NCBI GenBank assembly: GCA_947627455.1
Contig: CANQWC010000002.1
Span: forward strand, 62,001 to 126,000
Direction: 5' to 3'
Length of the DNA: 64,000 nucleotides
DNA from: an uncultured Clostridia bacterium
GTDB lineage: Bacteria > Bacillota > Clostridia > Oscillospirales > Ruminococcaceae
A model generated the notes under the pieces. It searched no databases, was not told where the DNA came from, and saw only the letters and a program-made list of their open reading frames with translations. Every line of letters begins with the position of its first letter. Position 1 is the first letter of the stretch. Shown here piece by piece: positions 1 to 5,831 of this stretch. The position numbers were made by a program, and so were the translations under genes.

Positions 1-463
1 CCCAGAGCGGGTCGTCATAGTCGATCCACTTGTCGCAGGGCTGAATCATGTCCTTAAGGCAGTTTCTCGGGAAGAATGCGCAGGAGTTGGTGCCGCCGGG
101 CATGACGTCGGGCGCGTCGGAAGAAAGAAGAAGCGCCGCAAGCCTGTCGTTATGCTCTTCATAGGTGGTTTCAACCCATGTCAGAGAGCCGTTGTATTTT
201 TCTTGGAATGTGTAGAAGCCCGTGTTGACGATTTCATCGTCGTTATAGTTCTGGAACGGGTCGCCCCAAGAGAACCACAAGACGTTAGAGTTTGCGCCTG
301 CGGCCTCTTCAACGTCGGGCAGTCTGATTCCCGCCGCCGCGAGAATAGCCGCCGAGTCCTCTGTCGAGAGGGTCAGCTGAATGGGCTGACGCTTCCTGCT
401 TCCGCAGCCGACCAGAGTGACAATTAAAATAAGCGCGAGCGCTATTGCCAAAATTCTTTTCAT
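1..463 (-). CDS. ABC sugar-type solute-binding lipoprotein, partial (C-terminus beyond the left edge)
   Basis: This is the N-terminal 154 residues of a secreted substrate-binding lipoprotein. Translation from the ATG at 463 gives a basic start, a hydrophobic signal and the lipobox LVGCG, followed by KRQPIQLTLSTEDSAAILAA and GIRLPD, the block shared with the two genes to its right. Motifs such as DPFQNYN, VNTGFYTF and IDYDDPLW line up with both paralogues, so this is the third member of a tandem family. It should be membrane-anchored and deliver a ligand, probably an oligosaccharide, to an ABC permease. No permease gene is in the window. It has its own promoter (507-535) and a GGGAGG ribosome site. 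The reading frame runs off the window, so intactness cannot be judged. Confidence 0.85.
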   Translation of the reverse strand, partial: MKRILAIALALILIVTLVGCGSRKRQPIQLTLSTEDSAAILAAAGIRLPDVEEAAGANSNVLWFSWGDPFQNYNDDEIVNTGFYTFQEKYNGSLTWVETTYEEHNDRLAALLLSSDAPDVMPGGTNSCAFFPRNCLKDMIQPCDKWIDYDDPLW

Positions 464-506
464 AAGGTTGCCTCCCTTAAAAAATCAGCATTCACTGTCT
501 TAAGCT

Positions 507-535
507 ATTTTAACATATCATCAGCAGGCTTGCAA
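507..535 (-). promoter_or_regulatory. sigma-A-type promoter of the first solute-binding gene
   Basis: On the minus strand, -35 TTGCAA (530-535) and -10 TAAAAT (507-512) are separated by 17 bp, about 45 bp upstream of the start codon. The rest of the 464-687 gap holds the terminator of the next gene and AT-rich DNA. Confidence 0.65.
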
Positions 536-639
536 GAGTAATTATTGACATTTTTTCAGATACTTTTTTAGTGACACTGTATATTTTGCGGATTTTCAAA
601 GATTAAAATTGATATATTCTCATCACATCGGCCCTCACG

Positions 640-670
640 AAAAAGAACCCCCCTCGAAAAAACGAGGGGG
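640..670 (-). terminator. rho-independent terminator of the second solute-binding gene
   Basis: A C-rich/G-rich hairpin (648-670, loop of A residues) is followed on the minus strand by a T-rich tract. It lies just downstream of the stop codon at 688. Confidence 0.75.
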
Positions 671-687
671 TAAACTTTCGCCTTGAT

Positions 688-2160
688 TTATTCGATTGTC
701 GCTTCAACTGCGGCGTCGTTGCCCGGCCATTCATAGTCGGCGATCATCTTGTTGAGGTCGCCGAGGTAGAAGTCAAGCTGGTCGCTGTACTTCTCCTTGA
801 TCTGGGCCCAAGAGCCTTCGTTTCTTCTGACGATGCCCCAGTCGATGTAGTTGTAGACGTTCTGGAGGTTAGTCGGGAAGTTGCCCGTATAGAACATTCT
901 GATGTTTGCCTGCGCGATCTCGTTGCAGGTGTCATACATATCGAGCATTTCATCGTTCCAGTAAAGCTTTTCCTGAAGCTGTTTGCGGTCGATGTCGACA
1001 ACGGTCGGGTCGATAAGCTTGAAGCGAACGCAGGTCGCGAGCAGAACCGCACCGTCGACGTTCTTTGCGCCGCGGATAATGGAATAACCGTCGGGGCGCG
1101 AGCTCAGGTAGTATACGCCGTCGCCGTCGTCATATCTCGGATAAGGAACGAACATGATCTCGTTCTCGCGGGGGTCGCCGTAGGTTGCCGCGTATTCATC
1201 GGCAGTGGTTCCCCAGAGGTCGTACTCGGCGGGCCAGAAGAGGCACTTGCCGTCACGGACGCCGTGGCCCTCGTCATAGTTGTTGAGCGCCCAGTAGTCG
1301 CCCTTTTCGTTGAAGAAGCAGTCGTTTCTGTAGAGGTCGTAGATGAGGTTTTCGCCCGCTTCAATGATCGGGTCGTCCATGTTCGAGTAGTAGTTGCCCT
1401 CATCGTCTCTCTCAATTATGTAGTGGCCTGTCGACTGCTCGACGATGCCGTTTACTACATAGAAGCCGTCAACACCGAACTGCTGGTTGTCTGAGTCGGT
1501 GAACTCAAGAGCCATGTCATAGAACTTGCTCCAAGTCCAGTCGTCGTTCGCGAAGAGCTCGGCGGGGTCGTCAAAGCCCCACTCGGTGATAACTCTGCGG
1601 TTATAAGGCACAACGTCCTTGAACTTGACCTGAGTGACTATCGAGAAGAGGTGGCCGTCAAGCTCATAGTACATGGCGGCGTCCTTCATGTCTTTCCAGA
1701 GCGGGTCGTTGTCATAGTCGATGAGGTCCTCTATCGGCTGATACATGTTGTTGAGCGCGTTCAGCGGGAAGTTAGCGGTGTTAGAGGCGCCCGCAGGATA
1801 GAGGTCGGGCGAATCGCTTGAAAGAATGAGGTTTGCAAGGTCGTTGTTTCTTTCCTGATAAGTGGTTTCGTGGTATGTTATCGAGCCTCCGTACTTTTGT
1901 GTAAAGGTGAAGTAACCCGTGTTTACCATTTCGCCCTCGTCATAGTTCTGGAAGGGATCGTACCAGCAGAACCATTCAACGACGGAATTCGCGCCCTTTG
2001 CTTCGCTTGCATCGGGAAGCCTGATTCCCGCGGCAGCGAGAATCGCCGCGGCGTCCTCCGTATTAAGTGTGAGCTCGATAGGTTGGCGTTTTCTGCCTCC
2101 GCAGCCGACAAGCGTAACTATCATAATAAGCGCGAACATTAAAGCTATAATTCTTTTCAT
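688..2160 (-). CDS. ABC solute-binding lipoprotein, family 1 (sugar type), paralogue 2
   Basis: A 490-residue secreted lipoprotein. Residues 1-20 form a signal peptide ending in the lipobox LVGCG, so the mature protein should be lipid-anchored outside the membrane. The body resembles extracellular solute-binding proteins of the carbohydrate ABC class (WFCWYDPFQNYDEGE, a two-lobe length of about 490, aromatic-rich central part). It shares long stretches with its neighbours on both sides, including ILAAAGIRLPD near residue 45 and NIRMFYTGNFPTNLQ near residue 430, which shows tandem duplication. It has its own promoter, an AAAGGAGG ribosome site 4-5 bases before the ATG, and its own terminator, so the three paralogues can be expressed separately. 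The ligand is unknown and no permease is adjacent. Confidence 0.85.
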   Translation of the reverse strand: MKRIIALMFALIMIVTLVGCGGRKRQPIELTLNTEDAAAILAAAGIRLPDASEAKGANSVVEWFCWYDPFQNYDEGEMVNTGYFTFTQKYGGSITYHETTYQERNNDLANLILSSDSPDLYPAGASNTANFPLNALNNMYQPIEDLIDYDNDPLWKDMKDAAMYYELDGHLFSIVTQVKFKDVVPYNRRVITEWGFDDPAELFANDDWTWSKFYDMALEFTDSDNQQFGVDGFYVVNGIVEQSTGHYIIERDDEGNYYSNMDDPIIEAGENLIYDLYRNDCFFNEKGDYWALNNYDEGHGVRDGKCLFWPAEYDLWGTTADEYAATYGDPRENEIMFVPYPRYDDGDGVYYLSSRPDGYSIIRGAKNVDGAVLLATCVRFKLIDPTVVDIDRKQLQEKLYWNDEMLDMYDTCNEIAQANIRMFYTGNFPTNLQNVYNYIDWGIVRRNEGSWAQIKEKYSDQLDFYLGDLNKMIADYEWPGNDAAVEATIE

Positions 2161-2220
2161 AATGTCCTCCTTTCATAAGAATAGGGATTGCATATCTCAA
2201 AACATTAAGATATGCATAAT

Positions 2221-2249
2221 ATTATAGCATGAATACAATATTTTTACAA
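2221..2249 (-). promoter_or_regulatory. promoter of the second solute-binding gene
   Basis: Minus-strand -35 TTGTAA (2244-2249), 17-bp spacer, perfect -10 TATAAT (2221-2226), about 60 bp upstream of the ATG at 2160. Confidence 0.75.
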
Positions 2250-2295
2250 TATGAACAATGCACATAATTCAGTTGTTATTTTTGGCAATTTGCAT

Positions 2296-2325
2296 AAAAA
2301 GAGCCCCGCGCAGGGGCCCTTTTTG
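2296..2325. terminator. bidirectional terminator hairpin
   Basis: An A-run, the stem GGGGCC-type hairpin with a short loop, and a T-run (2319-2324). It serves the minus-strand gene ending at 2337. The A-run on the other side makes it symmetrical. Confidence 0.75.
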
Positions 2326-2336
2326 ATATTATTTAA

Positions 2337-3800
2337 TTATTCCTCATAAGGAGAAATGCCCGTCGCGATATAGTTTTCGAGGTCGGTGTTAAGCTGGTCG
2401 ATGTAGAACGAAAGCTGATCGGCGTAGGTCTCCTTAAGCTGGGCCCAAGTGTTTGCGCCGCCCGTCCTGTTGATGCCCCAGTCGAGGTGGTCATAGACGT
2501 CCTGAAGATTCTGAGGCAGGTTGCCCGTGTAGAACATTCTGACGTTTGCGGCCGCAAGCTCCTCGCAGGTGTCGAACATGTTGAGCATCTCGTCGGTCCA
2601 GAGGTATACCTCTTTAAGAAGCCTCTTGTCGATGTCGATGACCGTCGGGTCGACGACCTTGAACCTCATGCACGAGGCCAGAAGCGCAGCGCCCTTCGGG
2701 TTGGGTGCGCCCTTGCAGAGCATGTAGCCCGTCGGCTGAGAGTTGATGTAGTAGTTGCCGTCGCCGTTCTGGTTCCTCGGGAAGGGCACAAACATGCACT
2801 CTTCCTCGGTCATATCGCCCCAGAGGGCCGCGATGTCGGCGACAGGCTGTTCAAACGCCGCCTCAACATTTATCGGGCAGAAGAGGCAGAGGCTCTCGGT
2901 AACGCCTGTTCCCGAAACGCCGCCGCGGCGCGCCCAGTAGTCGGTGCCCTCGTGATAGCAGCACTCATTTTTATAGAGGTCATAGACAAGGTCCATGCCC
3001 GCGCCGATAAACGGGTCGTCGATGTTCGAGTAATACTTGCCGTTTTCGTCCTTCTCGATGATATAGTTGCCGGTCGATTCCTCAGCGAGGCCGATGACAT
3101 AATACCAACCGTCGAGGGCATAGCGGTTTTCATCGGAGTCGGAGAACTCCATACACATGTCATAGAACGCGTCCCATGTCCACTGGTTGTCATAGAAGAG
3201 CTCGGCGGGGTCGTCGAATCCCCACTCGGAGACAACTCGGCGGTTGTATGGTATGATATCCTTAAAGACGATATCATAGACGATCGCGAAGTGTTTATCG
3301 CCAAGGGCAAAATACTCGGCGGCGTCGGCCATTCCCGCCCAGAGCGGGTCGGTGTAGTCGATGTAGTCATCGACGGGCTGATACATGCCCATCAGGCAGT
3401 TCTGAGGGAAGGTCGCTGTGTTTGAAGTCCCCGCGAGGGTCATATCGGGCGAATCGTTAGAAAGAACGAGGTTCGCGAGGGTGTCGTTCATGTTCTCATA
3501 GAGAACCTCGATCCACTCGAATTCTCCGCCGTATCTGTTGCGATAGGTGAAGTAGCCCGTGTTGACCATTTCGCCCTCGTCATAGTTCTGGAACGGGTCG
3601 ATCCATGAGAGCCAAGTAACCTTTCCCGCCTCGCCGACTTCGGTCGGGTCGGGCAGTCTGATTCCCGCCGCCGCGAGAATCGCAGCCGCGTCTTCGGTGT
3701 TAAGCGTGAGCTCGATGGGCTGGCGCTTTTTGCTTCCGCAGCCGACAAGCGCGACTATCATCAGCAGGGCAAGAGCCACCGAGACAAATTTCTTTATCAT
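2337..3800 (-). CDS. ABC solute-binding lipoprotein, family 1 (sugar type), paralogue 3
   Basis: A 487-residue lipoprotein with signal peptide MIKKFVSVALALLMIVALVG and a lipobox cysteine, followed by the same IELTLNTEDAAAILAAAGI block as in paralogues 1 and 2. I placed the start at 3800. An in-frame extension to 3890 exists, but it would run across the promoter, and the ATG at 3800 has GAAAGGA nine bases upstream. The tail carries the family hallmark NVRMFYTGNLPQNLQDVYDH. The role is probably capture of a carbohydrate for an ABC importer encoded elsewhere. It is the first transcribed copy of the tandem array and has its own promoter and terminator. Differences between the copies are concentrated in the ligand-lobe regions, which suggests different ligands, although this was not tested. 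Confidence 0.87.
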   Translation of the reverse strand: MIKKFVSVALALLMIVALVGCGSKKRQPIELTLNTEDAAAILAAAGIRLPDPTEVGEAGKVTWLSWIDPFQNYDEGEMVNTGYFTYRNRYGGEFEWIEVLYENMNDTLANLVLSNDSPDMTLAGTSNTATFPQNCLMGMYQPVDDYIDYTDPLWAGMADAAEYFALGDKHFAIVYDIVFKDIIPYNRRVVSEWGFDDPAELFYDNQWTWDAFYDMCMEFSDSDENRYALDGWYYVIGLAEESTGNYIIEKDENGKYYSNIDDPFIGAGMDLVYDLYKNECCYHEGTDYWARRGGVSGTGVTESLCLFCPINVEAAFEQPVADIAALWGDMTEEECMFVPFPRNQNGDGNYYINSQPTGYMLCKGAPNPKGAALLASCMRFKVVDPTVIDIDKRLLKEVYLWTDEMLNMFDTCEELAAANVRMFYTGNLPQNLQDVYDHLDWGINRTGGANTWAQLKETYADQLSFYIDQLNTDLENYIATGISPYEE

Positions 3801-3828
3801 AACGCAGAATCCTTTCGCAATAAAATTT

Positions 3829-3856
3829 ATTATATTATAGCAGGATTTAAGGTCAA
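3829..3856 (-). promoter_or_regulatory. promoter of the third solute-binding gene
   Basis: Minus-strand -35 TTGACC (3851-3856), 16-bp spacer, -10 TATAAT (3829-3834). A second overlapping TATAAT lies at 3834-3839. It sits within the spurious N-terminal extension, which supports the start at 3800. Confidence 0.65.
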
Positions 3857-4165
3857 TTTCTATTAGCATTTTTGATAAAAGCCAAGCCAAAAATTATCGC
3901 AATCTCACAAATGTTGGCGCGAAAAGAATGAAAGGGGGTTAATGGGAATCGGACTTCGGCAGCGCACCCCTATTATAAGGTATACCCGCGACCTCGCTGC
4001 CGCGAGCTCGGGGTATGCTATTTAAAGCCACCCCTCTCCCGTCGGAGCGTAGCGCAAAAAAAGATAGCAACGCCCCCTCCCCTTGAGGGGATGGGGCTGG
4101 GGGAGAGGTGACTAAAAACAGTACTCGCGTAGCGAGTACCTTTTAGAGGGCTGTGGGGGATTTAT

Positions 4166-4225
4166 CCCCCGCTTATTTACTCTGCCGATATAGCGCAGCT
4201 CCGTGGAGCCCGCCTCAGCGGGCTC
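4166..4225 (+). repeat. 60-bp direct repeat, copy 1
   Basis: Matches 4403-4462 at about 58 of 60 positions, by eye. It starts with CCCCCGCTTATTTACTCTGC and ends with the hairpin GAGCCCGC-CTCA-GCGGGCTC. In both copies it is followed directly by the ATGARCGCGGTTTTTG module. Confidence 0.85.
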
Positions 4226-4402
4226 AAATGAGCGCGGTTTTTGCCCAAGAGGCACGCCGCCGAGCTTGCGAGGCGGCCAAGCACGGAAAGGGTTCGGGGG
4301 AACAAACGACGCCCAATCCTGAGCTCAAAAGGTTTCGTTTGTCAGCGTCGTTCTGCAAAGGCTTGCGCCTTTGCCCGACATTTTTCTTAAACTACAAGGG
4401 TG

Positions 4403-4462
4403 CCCCCGCTTATTTACTCTGCCGATATAGTGCCGCTCCGTGGAGCCCGCCTCAGCGGGCTC
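4403..4462 (+). repeat. 60-bp direct repeat, copy 2
   Basis: Second copy of the 4166-4225 repeat, 237 bp downstream, with two substitutions just before the terminal hairpin. It leads into a full copy of the hairpin module at 4465-4558. Confidence 0.85.
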
Positions 4463-4464
4463 CT

Positions 4465-4558
4465 ATGAACGCGGTTTTTGTCCAAGAGGACGAGCAATCA
4501 ATCGTTTACGATTGCGAAGTCCGATTGGCTACAAAAACCGTCTTTCATTGGACATCGG
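4465..4558 (+). repeat. dispersed hairpin module, copy A
   Basis: Begins ATGAACGCGGTTTTTG. An outer stem CGGTTTTTGT/ACAAAAACCG encloses GGAC/GTCC and the inner hairpin CAATCG-TTTA-CGATTG. Related copies lie at 4559-4632 and 45568-45660, with a divergent one near 4230-4290. Confidence 0.75.
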
Positions 4559-4632
4559 GCTTTGCCCAAGAGCGCGAGCAATCAATCGTTCACGATTGCG
4601 AAGCGCGATTGGCAGCAAAACCATTTCCATTC
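4559..4632 (+). repeat. dispersed hairpin module, copy B
   Basis: Same order of elements as copy A, but the GGAC/GTCC helix is replaced by GCGC/GCGC, a compensatory change. The inner CAATCG/CGATTG hairpin is retained. It ends in GGCAGCAAAACC and ATTTCCATT, like the copy at 45.6 kb. Confidence 0.75.
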
Positions 4633-4748
4633 CCCCACATATTGTATTACATTCCTACACTTACCACTATATTTCGACCTTACTCCGCAAGGCCGCGACG
4701 GTTTTATCTGCCTCTTTTTGTCTATTCCTCCGAATTTTCTTTTTCCTC

Positions 4749-4777
4749 TTGATTATTTTCCTAAAATCTGGTAAAAT
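4749..4777 (+). promoter_or_regulatory. putative vegetative promoter of spo0A
   Basis: -35 TTGATT (4749-4754), 17-bp spacer, -10 TAAAAT (4772-4777), 56 bp before the ATG. I see no clear 0A box (TGTCGAA) or sigma-H sequence nearby. Confidence 0.5.
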
Positions 4778-4833
4778 ATTTGCAGTAAAGGAAAATATTG
4801 TAAATTTCCTTAGAAAGAACGGAGGAATTCAAA

Positions 4834-5613
4834 ATGACAAAGAAAATCAAGGTGCTTATCGGCGATGACACTCGCGAGTTCGGGATAGCGGCGGCCGACG
4901 TTTTAAGGGGGATGGGTTTTTTCTGCATAACGCGCCCCAAGGACGGCAACATTCTTCTCGACGCGATAAAGGACGAGCTCCCCGACGTCGCGATTTTAGA
5001 CCTCTCGATGCCCAATCTTGATGCTATCGAGCTGATGAAAAAACAAAGCCGCATGGCCGTCAAGAGGCCCGTATACATCGTGACATCGCCCTGCGACAAC
5101 GCTTTCGCGCAAAAACAGGCAATGCAGGCGGGCGCGGCGTATTATCTGATAAGGCCGTTTGACCCGAAAATACTCGGCGACAGAATCAACGAGCTTCTGG
5201 GTTATGATTTTTTAGAGAGCTCGGCGCCTGTTCTTCCGACGGGCCGCGAGCTCAGCCTTGAGGTCGTCGTGACCGAGATGATTCACCAGCTCGGCGTGCC
5301 TGCGCACATCAAGGGGTACCATTATCTCCGCAGCGCGATTCTGCACTGTATTGAGGACAGCGAGATGCTCGAGTGCGTGACCAAGCTTTTGTATCCCACC
5401 GTTGCCGATGAGTTCCAGACGACGCCGTCGAGGGTCGAACGCGCGATCCGCCACGCCATCGAGATCGCATGGGACAGGGGCGACATCGAGACGCTGAATT
5501 CCTATTTCGGCTTCACGGTGAACACCGGCAAGGGCAAGCCCACAAACAGTGAATTCATCGCGCTGATCGCCGACCGAATAAAGCTTCGCTACCGCGAGGC
5601 GGTGAAGATTTAG
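4834..5613 (+). CDS. spo0A: Spo0A, master regulator of sporulation
   Basis: A 259-residue response regulator matching Spo0A in length and order. The N-terminal receiver domain (about 1-125) has acidic residues D11/D12, phospho-acceptor D56 (VAILDLSMP) and switch threonine T84. The C-terminal effector domain carries the diagnostic blocks IHQLGVPAHIKGYHYLR, TTPSRVERAIRHAIEIAW and KPTNSEFIALIAD, which form the Spo0A DNA-binding helices. The phosphorylated protein activates and represses early sporulation genes. An oddity is that the invariant receiver lysine before the Pro-Phe of the last strand is an arginine here (R107 in LIRPFDP, codon AGG). The ribosome site GGAGG lies ten bases upstream. 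The gene is monocistronic, with no spoIVB next to it, although spoIVB often precedes spo0A in Bacilli and Clostridia. Confidence 0.96.
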   Translation: MTKKIKVLIGDDTREFGIAAADVLRGMGFFCITRPKDGNILLDAIKDELPDVAILDLSMPNLDAIELMKKQSRMAVKRPVYIVTSPCDNAFAQKQAMQAGAAYYLIRPFDPKILGDRINELLGYDFLESSAPVLPTGRELSLEVVVTEMIHQLGVPAHIKGYHYLRSAILHCIEDSEMLECVTKLLYPTVADEFQTTPSRVERAIRHAIEIAWDRGDIETLNSYFGFTVNTGKGKPTNSEFIALIADRIKLRYREAVKI

Positions 5614-5622
5614 GAGAACAAC

Positions 5623-5650
5623 GCCCCCGTCCCATCTCAGGGGCGGGGGC
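5623..5650 (+). terminator. GC-rich hairpin after spo0A
   Basis: GCCCCCG.CCC / GGGG.CGGGGGC stem with a short loop, starting 9 bp after the stop. There is no strong T-run, so it may be a terminator or an orphan copy of the C-rich/G-rich hairpin that heads the repeat at 45542-45567. Confidence 0.45.
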
Positions 5651-5682
5651 TGCGCCTTTGCTCCGATTTTGCGGCAGAGGTC

Positions 5683-5711
5683 TTGACAATTTTGCGAGAA
5701 GATATTATAAT
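5683..5711 (+). promoter_or_regulatory. consensus promoter of tRNA-Pro
   Basis: Perfect -35 TTGACA (5683-5688), 17-bp spacer and perfect -10 TATAAT (5706-5711), ending 11 bp before the tRNA 5' end. Confidence 0.9.
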
Positions 5712-5722
5712 ATATCGGTCAA

Positions 5723-5798
5723 CGGGGTGTAGCGCAGTTGGTAGCGCGCCTGCTTTGGGAGCAGGATGTCGGGGGTTCAAGTCCCTTCACTCCGACCA
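5723..5798 (+). tRNA. tRNA-Pro (anticodon TGG)
   Basis: A 76-nt cloverleaf. Acceptor CGGGGTG pairs with CACTCCG, including one G-T pair. The D-arm contains AGCGCAGTTGGTAGCGC. Anticodon stem CCTGC/GCAGG encloses the loop TTTGGGA with TGG at 5756-5758. The T-arm contains GTTCAAG. The CCA end is encoded at 5796-5798. It decodes proline CCN codons with UGG. A consensus promoter lies just upstream and a terminator just downstream, so it is a single-gene unit. Confidence 0.97.
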
Positions 5799-5800
5799 AA

Positions 5801-5829
5801 AGAAAAAGCACCCTCGCGGTGCTTTTTCT
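5801..5829. terminator. bidirectional terminator shared by tRNA-Pro and polA
   Basis: A 12-bp stem AGAAAAAGCACC/GGTGCTTTTTCT with a five-base loop and T-runs on both strands, between the convergent tRNA and polA. Confidence 0.9.
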
Positions 5830-5831
5830 TT

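Larger units (their letters stand above)
3930..4640. repeat. gene-free region of stacked hairpins and repeats upstream of spo0A
   Basis: About 1 kb between the solute-binding array and spo0A has no credible gene. Open frames here read through palindromes and repeats and lack ribosome sites. Visible structures are: a two-tier hairpin 3982-4016 (ATACCC/GGGTAT around CTCGC/GCGAG); a long C-rich/G-rich stem 4029-4110; a perfect 8-bp hairpin 4121-4139; a GGGGGA/TCCCCC hairpin near 4154-4170; GAGCCCGC/GCGGGCTC hairpins at 4206-4225 and 4443-4462; an ACAAACGA/TCGTTTGT pair at 4302-4342; and an 8-bp hairpin 4355-4374. Part of it is duplicated within the region and part recurs near 45.5 kb. Confidence 0.8.

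Noticed and set aside
2487-3425. 312-codon plus-strand frame opposite the third solute-binding gene
   Set aside because: It is the antisense shadow of a clear lipoprotein gene, caused by GC-rich codons. It has no ribosome site and no family resemblance.
3800-3890. N-terminal extension of solute-binding paralogue 3 (start at 3890)
   Set aside because: The extension has no ribosome site and would include the promoter. The ATG at 3800 gives a proper signal peptide.
3930-4640. CRISPR array or riboswitch upstream of spo0A
   Set aside because: Repeats are two or three and unevenly spaced with their own internal stems, with no uniform spacers and no cas gene. No known riboswitch core was recognised.
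4153-4868. Open frames up to 199 codons across 4153-4752 and 4440-4868
   Set aside because: They run through palindromes and direct repeats, give low-complexity unlike-protein text (SAAPWSPPQRA repeated), lack ribosome sites and overlap the spo0A promoter. The repeated peptide only mirrors the DNA repeat.
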